Below are positions 1-10,496 of a stretch of 64,000 nt of DNA, piece by piece (the first letter of the stretch is position 1; every line of letters begins with the position of its first letter). The DNA comes from Hedera helix (lineage: Eukaryota; Streptophyta; Magnoliopsida; Apiales; Araliaceae). The position numbers and the translations under genes are program-made. The stretch spans positions 12,391,001-12,455,000 of the forward strand of contig OX359280.1 in NCBI GenBank assembly GCA_947179155.2. Direction: 5' to 3'. Below the pieces are notes generated by a model. The model did no database searches, was not told the DNA's origin, and saw only the letters and a list, made by a program, of their open reading frames with translations.

Positions 1-667
1 GTTGATTAATTAACTCACATATTGAGCTGCTAAAGGTTTGGGCTGGAGCACAATTCTTCACCCCTCGTGTATTTGCCGAAATGGGGCAGAAAATGGAGTG
101 CAAAGCTTGGCCAACTTTTGGGCTTTGCATAAAAGGGTTTTGGACTGCTACATTAATCATACATCCATACACAACCCATAATTTTCCTAATCCAAATGTT
201 CCCACAAATTACAACCTAATTATTCCTACAATTTACAACTCAATTGTTAATTAATACATTGAGTTTTAACAAACGTATAAAGCCTTATTACAATATATCA
301 AAATCAAGTTTGGGACTTAATTAACATATCACAACTTAGCCTTTAAGGCACATGTTCAGGTTATTAAATTTCCAATAGCTTAAATGCAGTTCATAATTCA
401 TGGAATTAATTACTTACATTAATTCACATGATCACCTCTTTTGGTTCCCTAAATAAATTAATCCATTTCACTAATTATGGGATTAAATTCATGTACAATT
501 TATATTAACACTTTTTGTAAAACGAATCACTATTTTAAAATAATTAATATTCACATAATTAATTATTTCACACCACTCATTTAATTTATCCAATCAATAT
601 TTCATAAATAAATTATCTCTTTCTCTCCATAAATTGTTTCATGCCATTTTATTTAAAATATTAAATA
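1..667. other. AT-rich flank, no gene seen
   Basis: This stretch is AT-rich with scattered TTAATTAA-type runs and no convincing reading frame. It is the left part of the sequence into which the Tekay element at 668 inserted; the right part resumes at 14401. It may itself be an old LTR or other repeat, because its composition matches 14406-15191, but I could not find its start. Confidence 0.5.
663..667. repeat. Target-site duplication AAATA, left copy
   Basis: AAATA directly precedes the 5' LTR and is repeated at 14401-14405 directly after the 3' LTR. A 5 bp duplication is the expected footprint of Ty3/gypsy integrase. Confidence 0.93.
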
Positions 668-2244
668 TGTAATGTCCTAGAATTTCCACATCTTTATTAA
701 TTTAATTATTAATTTAATTTCCAACGAGTTAGTTTTACGAGATTATTTAAATCTTTTTATGTGATTAATTAATTATGTGATTAAATAATTATGTAATTGA
801 TTACTAAAATTAATTAAAGGGGGTCACTAATATATTATTAAATTAGTGAACAAACCCTAAAGTTTTAATATCAAAATAATTGATAAGTTTCCTATTAATT
901 AAATATTCAATTAAATTGAATATAATGAGTGAATTAAATATAATAAATTAATTAATATGATTATTAATTAATATAAATAATGTGAAATATTAATAATAAT
1001 ATTTATTAGTCCATTTAGTAATTTAATACTTATGGGTTAGAATATTTAATTATTTATTCAATCTAATTATTTATTTAATCATGGATTGAATAATTAATGT
1101 GTAAATTATTAAATTAGCCCAACATGGGTCAATTAGTAGCTCAAGTGGAGAATAATTAAATTTGACAATTTAGTAGCTCAAACAATTTAATAGAAGCCCA
1201 ATTGGTATTTTAAATTAAAGCCTAATGATTGGCCCATTTGAAAAATACTTAATAAAACTATTAAATATTAAAAAGTGAAAAGTGACTTTCAATTTGGGAC
1301 AAGGAAGAAATCAGCCGGCAACATGGAGAGGAGAGAGAAAATGATTTTTTTTTTCTTTTCTTTTATTTTTCCTTTATTTAATATTAGGTTGCTTGTTTTG
1401 GTTTTTGGGAAAGTCTTTTCCCACAAAATTCTCACCAACTAAGTATGGACTAATTTTCTTGTGTAAGTATCCAATATAGGTGCATGATGGTCTAGATTAA
1501 TAGATACAATATGTGTATCTAATATTTTGTAGGAGTATACTTGCATTTGTAAGACTTCTACATTTCATTATTTTTCTAAGTCCAAAAGAGAGAGAGCTAG
1601 AGAGCATTTGAGAGTGAGAAAATAGTGAGAGCAAAATACTAAGAGAGGAGAAGGAGTTCTTGGTGCATGTCATCTTCTTTCACCACTTATTTTGGAAGAA
1701 AAAGAAGAATAGCCATTAAATCAAGGTAATGGTTATTTTAAATGAAGTTTTGTTTTTAAATTAAATAAATCATCATGTTAGTATAAACATGTTAATATAG
1801 TTATTAATGTGTAGTTGTAATATTTATGCCATGCTTGAGTTTAATATGTTTGGTTTGTATTTTGGGTATATTTTATATGCTAAAATATGTATTTAATAGT
1901 GTGAAAACAAGTTTTGAAATATATGACCAAAAATATTTTTGTAAAACTTAGGTTTGATGTTCTAATATTATAGAACATTAAATCATGAGAAAAACAAAGT
2001 TTGAATCACCTAAAATGGAGTTATATACAAAAAGTTATGATTTGTAGTAGTTTATGTGATGTAAAATTTTTTATAAAAAAATAATGATATTAAATCATGA
2101 AAAATTATTTTTTCATGTTATAAATTAATATAAGGTGATTGGTAATTTTTTTGGATTTTTATTGAGGAGTTAAAGATTTATTGAAGGTATAATTTTAGTT
2201 AAAAATAGCACTGTTCACAATCTGCTAAGGGAAAAAAATAGGAA

Positions 2245-2490
2245 GAGTCCGCGCAATGCGCGGAAGGCATTTGACCGAAAAAAACGCGGAGCCAAACGAC
2301 GTCGTTTCGCTTCTGCGGGAAATCACTCCGCGCGTACGCGCGGAAGCCGTTTCCGGCTTCTCAAAACGGTGTCGTTTTGGGCCGTAGAATCAGAAACGCG
2401 CGCCATGCGCGGTAAGGAAAATTCCGGCGAAATTACCTTTATGCCCCTCCGTGTTTTTTTTGGCAGAATTACCATTCTGCCCTCGGATCC
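2245..2490. repeat. CpG-rich palindrome cluster inside the 5' LTR
   Basis: In an otherwise AT-rich LTR this block is dense in CpG and short perfect or near-perfect palindromes. CCGCGC/GCGCGG arms with a 3 nt spacer lie at 2249-2263, AAACGACGTCGTTT at 2294-2307 and CCGCGCGTACGCGCGG at 2328-2343. An AAAACG...CGTTTT pair lies near 2364-2379. The same block is in the 3' LTR near 12079-12320 with only a few changes. Confidence 0.8.
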
Positions 2491-2629
2491 GTTTTCAACT
2501 TATTTACGAAAATGCCATTCGGGTTAATTTTAATTAATTTAAATATTTGAAAATTAATTTAAAATTATAACAAAAATAATAATAATACAAAAATAATATT
2601 GGGGAGGATATTTTTCAATAAGTTTAATA

Positions 2630-3330
2630 TTTAAATATTTTAAATATTAATCTAGTTAGCTAAACCATGGTTAAGTTAAATAAATTTATTATTTATTTAT
2701 TATTGTAAATGTTAATAATAAATAAAGATGATAATTTAGCAATTATTATTTAATGCCTATTAAATAATACTTAAGAGAGATAAAATTTATAAATTAATTA
2801 TTTATTATTTAAATATTATTAAATAATAAATAAGGATAATTAAGTAATTAATTATTATTTAATTAGCATTAAATAACAATTAATGAAAATTAAGTTATTA
2901 GAGTAATAATTTATTATTTAATTTAAATAATAAATAAGAATGATTTGATTATTATTTAACCTTAAATAATAATTAAAAGTAATTAAATAATTAATTATTA
3001 TTTAATTGACATTAAATAATAATTAAAGAGGATTAAGATTAGTAAACTATTATTTAATTTCCTTAAATAATAAGTAAGGTTAATTACTTAGTTAATTATT
3101 GGTTGATTAATATTAAATTAAAGAAGGTTAAAATTAAGTCAATAATTATTTATTATTTAATTATAATTAAATAATAAGTAAGTACAATTAGTTATTATTT
3201 ATTTTAAATAATAACTAGAGTTAATTAATTAATTTCTATTTAATCAAGATTAAATAGTAATTAAATAGAGATTGAGTTAATAAAATAAATTGAATTTAAT
3301 TACGATTTAATTAAACAATTGTAATAAGTT
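2630..3330. repeat. AT-only degenerate tandem/hairpin array in the 5' LTR
   Basis: There are repeated units of the form ATTATTTAATT...ATTAAATAAT, each nearly self-complementary, spaced roughly 60-70 bp apart. The copy in the 3' LTR (about 12460-13160) is almost identical, so the array is a stable part of the LTR. Confidence 0.7.
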
Positions 3331-4573
3331 GTTTAAGGGTTTAATAAGTGTGCAACACTTAAGAAAAATATTTTCTAACTTATTAAATTATTAACCTAAA
3401 ATGATTAAGGGTCTATAAGGTTAATAATATTGTTTTGACTAATGTAAATTATGTGTTAGTACTTATGTGTGGTAAATAAGTTCATTATCAAGCGTATAGT
3501 TATGCAAATACGCCGTACTAATTATTAGACCGACTTTATTAATGTTAGGTCTTTCAAAGCAAGTAGTTAAAGCTAGACATTTATTGTAGCTGTGCAGACA
3601 GACAAGTTTTCTACCCTTAAACTTGTATTTATTTTTGCAGATATTCTTCAACCGTATTTACATTTCAATTATTGTTGAGCAAATATTCTACACCCGTAGT
3701 TACTTGACAGACCTTTGAGTGAATTAATTATCAAAAATTACTTCACATCATTATTGATTATTGTATTCGCACATAGTGCTTTTGCAAACTGTTTAAGAAC
3801 GTCTAAGCTAATTGTTTCGGCTAGACAAATGCATGTTAAATTCATTTAATTGAATATTATAAAAGCTTATCCAAACCATTGGCTGGTGCGGATTCTTACA
3901 GTAAGACTGAGATAGAACAACTCTAGTTAAAGGGGATTTTTATTTGTCGGAGACCCGACAGCGCGCAAGAAAACTAAATGTGATGCATATACATAGGACA
4001 TGAGAGGACTGATCCCCTCAAGTGTCCCGTTATTTTTAACAAGGAGTCAGACATTGTATGTCTGTTTTACCTTAGTAGCAGTTCACGGTCATTAAAGATC
4101 ACTCAGCAGTAAAGAGTCAATCCATTCTTTTATTGAACATTGATTCTTGACATCTTTCACAATTGTTATTGTTGAAAACTTTGAAGTTATTTTTCTTCAT
4201 CATGATATATCGTATGCCTGTTGTTTATAAACTTGCTGAGCCATTTAGTTGCTCATTCTTGCTATATCATGACTATATTTCAGCCAATCCCGAAGGCTCT
4301 AAATCGAACAAAGGCAAGGGGAAAGCGAATGCTTAGTTTTAGTAATTGCATGCTAGTTTTAATTACTATTGTAAATCTTTTGTATTTCCCTTAAGATATG
4401 TAATGTTACAATTTAAGGTTAATAGACCTTGGGAAGTGTAGCCTTTATATAAGGAACCTTTTGTATTATTCCGCGTAGTTTGAATACAATATATGTATTT
4501 CATTGTTGTTAAGTATTGTACAGTGAGAATCAAACCCGAGGTTAAAGAACCCGGATTTGGGGTCGTCACAGGT

Positions 4574-4585
4574 TGGTATCAGAGC
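4574..4585 (+). other. Primer-binding site, initiator tRNA-Met type
   Basis: TGGTATCAGAGC lies 3 nt after the LTR end. It is the standard plant LTR-retrotransposon primer site complementary to the 3' end of initiator tRNA-Met. It sets the plus strand as the coding strand. Confidence 0.9.
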
Positions 4586-4812
4586 TGTAGGTTAGAAACG
4601 CTAGGATTGCGAAACCTAGGTTATAACCTTAGTACTAAACTCTTATCGAGTGCGTTAGGAGATGAATCGGGGAGATTCATCATGTTGTGTATTTTTGGAG
4701 GTGGATTGAGAAAATCCATCGAGCCGAGATGTACATGATAAAATATCATTTCATTTCATCAATGAATATATTTTATTGCTGTACTAACATGTGTTATTTA
4801 TGTTATTGTAGG

Positions 4813-5568
4813 ATGACGGAGATAGGCCAGTCGAGCACTGCTGTAGAGGAGGTGATTTATACGGATATCCCTATGGATACCGCACAGCCACGGGTGGCTG
4901 CACCGATCGAGGAGCCAGAGTCAGATCCCGAGGAGGGAGATAGAGAGGACGCTGTCTGGGGCGGAGTTATGGGGCAGTACAGTGAGGAGGAGGCTGATAC
5001 TGATGGGGATGAGGTGCCAGCTGAGTATGTTGATGGCATGGGCACTGTCGTCAGTGACATCATCGATACTCTCACTACGGCTAACGAGGAGCTAGAGGAG
5101 AGGGTTCAGCACCTGGAGGAGCAGAACCAGATCCACCAGCAGACAGAGCAGCAGTACAGAGATACAACTTATATGTTCTCTGGCGAGAACATAGAGCTGA
5201 AGGCGAGGATGGCCGAGATGGAGGCCAAGTTAGTAGCCGTTGAGCTGAAGATTCAGCAGACACAGGCAGAGAGGGAGGCCATGAGGGGCCAGATGCAACA
5301 GGCCGTTGAGGCGAGGTTAGATATGGAGTTTCAGCGTGATGCAGCTCACGGGCAGATGATGGAGCTGGAGGAGGAGGTTAGGGAGAAGAAGGTGAGGATA
5401 GATAGACTCAGTTATGTCTATCGCTCATCAGTTGGTAGGATCCAGAGTAGGGTGCACTATTACCCTGCCGAGGAGGGCCAGACCTTGCACACCATCAATA
5501 GGAGTGTGGTTAGGGCTATTGGAGATGAGGAGTACGACGATGCGGTTCGTCGAGGGATGCGCCGTTAG
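4813..5568 (+). CDS. Extra ORF upstream of gag: acidic coiled-coil protein
   Basis: This 251-codon frame (ATG at 4813, TAG at 5566-5568) lies between the primer site and gag. Residues about 20-80 are very acidic. Residues about 95-210 are rich in E, Q, M, K and R with heptad-like spacing (for example ELEERVQHLEEQNQ), which indicates a long coiled coil; the C-terminus is basic. I see no Gag, zinc-knuckle or enzyme motif. The frame stays open upstream of 4813 but without an ATG. I chose 4813 because it follows a splice-acceptor-like TTATTGTAG and opens the acidic region. It may be an accessory structural or RNA-binding factor, or a captured host coiled coil. Extra ORFs are known in plant Ty3/gypsy elements, but I cannot match this one to a named family. 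Confidence 0.75.
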   Translation: MTEIGQSSTAVEEVIYTDIPMDTAQPRVAAPIEEPESDPEEGDREDAVWGGVMGQYSEEEADTDGDEVPAEYVDGMGTVVSDIIDTLTTANEELEERVQHLEEQNQIHQQTEQQYRDTTYMFSGENIELKARMAEMEAKLVAVELKIQQTQAEREAMRGQMQQAVEARLDMEFQRDAAHGQMMELEEEVREKKVRIDRLSYVYRSSVGRIQSRVHYYPAEEGQTLHTINRSVVRAIGDEEYDDAVRRGMRR

Positions 5569-5913
5569 TTGTATTTTCTTTATTTATGATGTATGTACAT
5601 AGATGCAGTAGAAACCCAACTTTTGTTTTGATAGAGGGTTAGTATGTTGTAAATCCCAACTCTATGAAGTTGTGGGATATGTTAGATCCCGTCTTTTGTT
5701 TTAACTATCGGGGTTAGCAGCGTTTATAGCAGTATGCTTATGATGAAAAAGTGCTACGCACTGTGTTTTAGCATATGAATATAAATGCATTTTCGTTTAT
5801 GTTTATATGTGTCGAGATGATTATTTGTGCTTTAGTTTAAAATACTTAAGCTACAAAACGAAAGTAAAAAGATTGAAACAACTTTAATTAATTAAATTTT
5901 CTTTATACAGAAA
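5569..5913 (+). other. Spacer between the extra ORF and gag, with acceptor-like site
   Basis: This is AT-rich and non-coding. It ends TTTCTTTATACAG immediately before AAAATG at 5914, a good match to a plant 3' splice site, so gag could be translated from a spliced RNA (inference). Confidence 0.5.
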
Positions 5914-6006
5914 ATGCCGCCACAGAGAAGAAATCAACGACTACCCCCACCACCACCCGAAGAGTCAGTGAACGCAGGAGGGGTACCACCAAACCCTGTC
6001 CAATAG
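5914..6006 (+). pseudogene. N-terminal gag segment cut off by an in-frame TAG
   Basis: ATG 5914 is in the same frame as the polyprotein. It encodes a short proline-rich segment starting MPPQRRNQRLPPPPPEE and hits TAG at 6004-6006 after CAA. It has the character of a chromoviral Gag N-terminus, so the TAG is most simply a recent nonsense mutation, perhaps CAG to TAG. Confidence 0.7.
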
Positions 6007-6015
6007 TTCGTAGAA

Positions 6016-9000
6016 ATGCTAATGGGAGCATTTCGCGGACGCAACGCAGAGGCTACTGGAGCAACAAACCCTGCCGCTCCACTAGCAACCTTTAAAGACT
6101 TCAAACTGATAGGACCACCCGAGTTCAAAGGGACCACGGATCCTATAGAAGCACAAACCTGGATAGAGGAGATGGAAAAAGTCTTCGAGGTTGCACGAGT
6201 TAGGGAGGAGCAAATGACCTCATTTGCTACCTTCATGATGAAAGGAGAGGCCAGCCACTGGTGGAAGGCCAATAAGAGTAGAGCAGGTGAGGGAATGATC
6301 GCGTGGGCGCGATTCAAAGAGGTATTCTTGGAAAACTACTTTCCAGAGAGTACAAAGGCTAGGATGGAAATTAAATTCCTAGAACTTAAGCAGGGGAACT
6401 TGTCCGTATCAGAATACGCCGCCAAGTTCAATGAATTGGCAAGATTTGCTTCACACCAGGTGGACACCGAGGCAAGACGCGCCAGACGATTCGAACAGGG
6501 GCTGAAACCATGGGTTTACAGTTGGGTAGCTGTTCTCCAGATCACAAATTTTGCAACACTGCTGGAGAAAGCTATCATAGCTGAGGGTGGAAATGAAGCT
6601 TTGAATAAGCACAATCAAGAACGGAACAAGAAGAGAAGCGATGGGGGAAACAGAGAAGGTAGCAGCGGGGGCAGCAACTCGAACAAACGCAAGTGTAATA
6701 ACAACAGCAGTTCGGGGACACCCCAGGGCAGTGAGTCAAAGAAAGCAAGCAAATGCAGTCAATGCGGGAAGAATCACTCAGGGGAGTGCATGAAGGGAAG
6801 GAATGTCTGTTACAACTGTGGGCAAGAGGGGCACATCGCTCCTAATTGTCCTACACCAAAAAGGAAGGGAGGTTGTTTCGCCTGTGGGGCCATGGACCAT
6901 CAGTTTAAAGATTGTCCGAAGAAGAAGAACACCGGAGGGAGTTCGGGCTTTAGGGGAAGCAACAACAACAACAACAACGCCAAACTGACCATTGGAGGGC
7001 CGGTGCCACAGAACAAACCAACGGCACGGACTTTCAACATGACGGTGCAGGACGCCGTCGAATCAAAAGACGTGGTGTCAGGTATTATTCCGATCAATGA
7101 TATAAATGCTTATGTATTATTTGATTCGGGTGCTACCTGTTCATTTGTGTCTGACGAATTCGCTAAACGGTTAGAATTGCCTAGAGAAAAATTAGAGAAC
7201 CCAATGAACATAGAAGTTGCTAATAAAGAGGTGATTCCTGTAGAGTATGTACATAGGAACTATTGTGCTGAAATCAGGGGTCAGAAGTTGAGTGTAAATT
7301 TAATTCCGATACGATTGGGGGAGTTTGACGTTATACTAGGAATGGATTGGTTGTTTAACCATGGAGCGATAATTGATTGTCAGAAGAAGTGCATACACCT
7401 TAAGACACCAAATAAGTCTAAGGTCGTATTTTATGGCAGCCAATCGTCAAGACAGTCTTCTTGTCTGACGATGATGCAAGCCAAGAAATTATTAAAGAAA
7501 GGTTGTGTAGGGTATTTGGCTCATGTGGTTGATACACAAGTGGTGAGTCCCGAGATGGAGCAAATACCAATGGTTAGGGAGTTTATGGATGTTTTTCCAG
7601 ATGTACTGCCAGGCTTACCGCCGGACAGAGAAATAGAATTTGCGATTGATTTAGTACCGGGGACAGCGCCGATATCAAAGGCACCATATAGAATGGCTCC
7701 GGTAGAAATGAAAGAGTTGATGGTGCAATTGCAGGAGTTGTTGGATAATAAGTACATCCAGCCAAGTGTTTCTCCATGGGGAGCACCGGTGCTGTTTGTA
7801 AAGAAGAAGGATGGATCGATGAGATTGTGTATGGATTATAGGGAGCTGAATAAAGTAACAATTAAGAACAAGTACCCGTTACCACGAATTGACGATCTTT
7901 TCGATCAATTGAAAGGGGCGAAGTACTTTTCAAAGATTGACTTAAGGACTAGTTATCATCAGTTGAAAGTCAGGAAGGAGGATGTACCCAAAACGGCATT
8001 CAGAACTCGATATGGGCATTATGGGTTTCTGGTGATGTCGTTTGGACTAACGAATGCGCCAGCCGCATTTATGGACATGATGAACAGAATATTCAAGCAA
8101 CACTTGGATAAATTTGTAGTCGTGTTCATTGACGATATTTTGGTGTATTCCAAAACGGAGGAAGAGCATGCTGAACACCTAAGATTGGTATTGGAGATTT
8201 TACGGAAGGAGCGGTTGTACGCTAAGTTTTCAAAGTGTGAATTCTGGTTGGAAAGAGTTCAATTTTTAGGTCATGTTATTGACAAGGAGGGATTTTCAGT
8301 AGATCCAGCGAAGGTTAAAGCGGTGATGAACTGGGAACAACTAAGGACGCCGACGGAGGTAAGAAGTTTCTTGGGGTTAGCGGGTTACTATCGAAGATTC
8401 ATTCAAGATTTTTCAAAGATAGCAACACCACTGACAAATTTAACAAGGAAGACGGTGAAATATGTATGGACGGAGAAGTGTGAGGAGAGTTTTCAGGAGC
8501 TAAAGAAAAGACTTAGTGAAGCACCTGTATTGACTTTACCGGACAATACAGGAGGTTTTACGGTCTACAGTGATGCATCGCACAAGGGACTTGGCTGTGT
8601 GCTTATGCAAAATGGCAAGGTCGTTGCGTATGCGTCCAGACAGTTGAAGGATTACGAGAAGGGATACCCTACCCACGACTTGGAGCTGGCAGCGGTAGTG
8701 TTTGCCCTTAAGATTTGGAGACATTATTTGTATGGAGAGAAATGTGAGATATTCACGGACCACAAGAGTCTAAAGTATATCTTCACACAGAAGGAGTTAA
8801 ATATGAGGCAACGGAGATGGTTAGAATTGATCAAAGACTATGATTGTGAAATTCTATATCATCCCGGCAAGGCCAACATAGTAGCAGATGCTCTAAGCAG
8901 AAAGAGCAGGGAGAAATTGTTCATCTTGACAGATCAGGAACAATTGGTTCAAGAGATGGCTCGAATGGAGTTGGAGGTGAGAAATCCAAACGAGTCAATG

Positions 9001-10449
9001 GAAGTGGAAGCAAGCCCAACCTTACTAGATAGGGTGAAAGAGGCTCAAGATAAAGATGAAGAATGTGTCAGAATTAGGATGAGAATGACCGAAGGGGAAG
9101 AGGTCAAATTCAAGGAGGATAGCATGGGATTGCTAAGGTTTGAAAATCGTGTTTGGGTGCCGTTAGTGCCTGAACTACGAGAAGAGATTTTGCAAGAGGC
9201 CCACAGTACGAGATACTCGATACATCCGGGGAGTACGAAGATGTATCAAGATCTGCGTCAGCATTTTTGGTGGCCGAATTTAAAAAGGGAGGTCGCAGAA
9301 TGTGTCAGCCGATGCCTAACTTGTCAAAGGGTAAATGCCGAATATCAGAGACCAAGTGGATTACTACAGCCGTTAGAGATTCCTGAGTGGAAATGGGAGC
9401 ATATCACAATGGATTTTGTGGTAGGACTTCCAGCAACACAGAAGGGATTTGACGCAATTTGGGTGATTGTGGATCGACTAACAAAGTCAGCGCACTTTTT
9501 GCCGATCAAGATTAGGTTCAGTTTGGATCAGTTGGCCAAATTATACATCAAAGAGATAGTTTCAAGACATGGGGTGCCGGTATCGATTGTGTCAGACAGA
9601 GATCCGCGCTTCACGTCAAAATTTTGGAGAAGTCTTCAGGAGAGATTGGGGACACAGTTGAGAATGAGTACAGCGTATCATCCGCAGACCGATGGGCAAA
9701 GTGAGAGAACAATTCAGACATTGGAAGATATGCTCAGGGCCTGCGTGATGGATTTCAAGGGCAGTTGGGAAATCCATCTACCACTAGTTGAGTTTGCATA
9801 CAACAACAGTTATCATGCGAGCATAGGTATGCCGCCTTACGAAGCTTTATATGGCAGAAAATGCAGAACACCTCTATGTTGGGATGAGGTAGGAGAACGC
9901 CGACTGTTGGGGCCAGAATTGGTTCAACAGACGGTAGAAATTATCAAGGTAATAATAGCTCGGCTAGTAGCAGCTCAAGACCGTCAAAAGAAATACGCTG
10001 ATTTACATCGACAGAAACGAGACTTCGAAGTGGGGAGTTTTGTGTTCATTAAGGTATCTCCCTGGAAAGGGAAGATCAGATTTGGAAAGAAGGGGAAACT
10101 GAGTCCAAGGTTCATAGGACCGTTCGAAATATTGAGGAGAGTGGGTGAAGTAGCATACGAGGTAGCTTTACCTCCTGAATTGGAACATATTCACAATGTG
10201 TTTCACGTGTCAGTATTGCGGCCATACAAACCAGACTACAAGCACGTTATCTCCTATGAACCAATTCAAGTCGGGAAGGACTTATCATATGAAGAAGTTC
10301 CTGTTCAGATACTCGATAGGAAGGAACAGAAACTGAGAAATAAGATAATTCATTCTGTCAAAGTACTTTGGAGGAATCACGCCATTGAAGAAGCTACGTG
10401 GGAATTAGAGGAGGAAATGAGGACAAATTACCCGTTTTTATTTGAGTAA
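6016..10449 (+). CDS. Gag-Pol polyprotein of the Tekay element
   Basis: One open frame of 1,477 codons encodes the capsid protein and the reverse-transcription and integration enzymes. In order: Gag capsid (about 25-200); three zinc knuckles, CSQCGKNHSGEC (about 247), CYNCGQEGHIAPNC (about 264) and CFACGAMDHQFKDC (about 285); aspartic protease with FDSGATCSF (about 368); RT with FIDDILVYS (about 705); RNase H with YSDASHKGLG (about 850). Integrase follows with an HHCC region (about 1060-1105) and DDE residues in TMDFVVGLP, IVSDRDPRF and DGQSERTIQ. A chromodomain-like end (about 1423-1477, VKVLWRNH then EEATWELE) probably guides integration. The frame really begins at ATG 5914, but a TAG at 6004-6006 cuts off the first 30 residues. 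As written, translation must start at 6016 or read through. Otherwise it looks intact. Confidence 0.95.
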   Translation: MLMGAFRGRNAEATGATNPAAPLATFKDFKLIGPPEFKGTTDPIEAQTWIEEMEKVFEVARVREEQMTSFATFMMKGEASHWWKANKSRAGEGMIAWARFKEVFLENYFPESTKARMEIKFLELKQGNLSVSEYAAKFNELARFASHQVDTEARRARRFEQGLKPWVYSWVAVLQITNFATLLEKAIIAEGGNEALNKHNQERNKKRSDGGNREGSSGGSNSNKRKCNNNSSSGTPQGSESKKASKCSQCGKNHSGECMKGRNVCYNCGQEGHIAPNCPTPKRKGGCFACGAMDHQFKDCPKKKNTGGSSGFRGSNNNNNNAKLTIGGPVPQNKPTARTFNMTVQDAVESKDVVSGIIPINDINAYVLFDSGATCSFVSDEFAKRLELPREKLENPMNIEVANKEVIPVEYVHRNYCAEIRGQKLSVNLIPIRLGEFDVILGMDWLFNHGAIIDCQKKCIHLKTPNKSKVVFYGSQSSRQSSCLTMMQAKKLLKKGCVGYLAHVVDTQVVSPEMEQIPMVREFMDVFPDVLPGLPPDREIEFAIDLVPGTAPISKAPYRMAPVEMKELMVQLQELLDNKYIQPSVSPWGAPVLFVKKKDGSMRLCMDYRELNKVTIKNKYPLPRIDDLFDQLKGAKYFSKIDLRTSYHQLKVRKEDVPKTAFRTRYGHYGFLVMSFGLTNAPAAFMDMMNRIFKQHLDKFVVVFIDDILVYSKTEEEHAEHLRLVLEILRKERLYAKFSKCEFWLERVQFLGHVIDKEGFSVDPAKVKAVMNWEQLRTPTEVRSFLGLAGYYRRFIQDFSKIATPLTNLTRKTVKYVWTEKCEESFQELKKRLSEAPVLTLPDNTGGFTVYSDASHKGLGCVLMQNGKVVAYASRQLKDYEKGYPTHDLELAAVVFALKIWRHYLYGEKCEIFTDHKSLKYIFTQKELNMRQRRWLELIKDYDCEILYHPGKANIVADALSRKSREKLFILTDQEQLVQEMARMELEVRNPNESMEVEASPTLLDRVKEAQDKDEECVRIRMRMTEGEEVKFKEDSMGLLRFENRVWVPLVPELREEILQEAHSTRYSIHPGSTKMYQDLRQHFWWPNLKREVAECVSRCLTCQRVNAEYQRPSGLLQPLEIPEWKWEHITMDFVVGLPATQKGFDAIWVIVDRLTKSAHFLPIKIRFSLDQLAKLYIKEIVSRHGVPVSIVSDRDPRFTSKFWRSLQERLGTQLRMSTAYHPQTDGQSERTIQTLEDMLRACVMDFKGSWEIHLPLVEFAYNNSYHASIGMPPYEALYGRKCRTPLCWDEVGERRLLGPELVQQTVEIIKVIIARLVAAQDRQKKYADLHRQKRDFEVGSFVFIKVSPWKGKIRFGKKGKLSPRFIGPFEILRRVGEVAYEVALPPELEHIHNVFHVSVLRPYKPDYKHVISYEPIQVGKDLSYEEVPVQILDRKEQKLRNKIIHSVKVLWRNHAIEEATWELEEEMRTNYPFLFE

Positions 10450-10482
10450 CCTTATTTTACAATTCCGAGGACGGAATTTTTA

Positions 10483-10496
10483 TAAGGAGGGGAGAA
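10483..10496 (+). other. Polypurine tract
   Basis: AAGGAGGGGAGAA abuts the TG of the 3' LTR and is the expected plus-strand DNA primer site. It confirms the element's orientation. Confidence 0.88.

Larger units (their letters stand above)
668..4570 (+). repeat. 5' LTR of the Tekay element (3,903 bp)
   Basis: It begins TGTAATGTCCTAG and ends GGGGTCGTCACA. It has three compositional zones: an AT-rich first 1.6 kb, a CpG-rich block with short palindromes (about 2245-2490), and a long AT-only array of hairpin-like units (about 2630-3330). A GAGC...GCTC stem (4237-4255) lies near the 3' end. It would carry the promoter and poly(A) signals, but I could not place the TATA box or the U3/R/U5 borders with confidence. 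Confidence 0.95.

Noticed and set aside
3463..3651. 62-codon minus-strand ORF repeated at 13293-13481
   Set aside because: It is present twice only because both LTRs contain it. It has no motif and lies in LTR non-coding sequence.
4366..4738. Short ORFs on both strands across the end of the Tekay LTR and the primer site
   Set aside because: They overlap the LTR end and primer-binding site and show no domain.
4687..4812. Upstream extension of the Tekay extra ORF
   Set aside because: The frame is open but starts with a non-ATG codon, is of different composition, and ends in an acceptor-like site just before ATG 4813.
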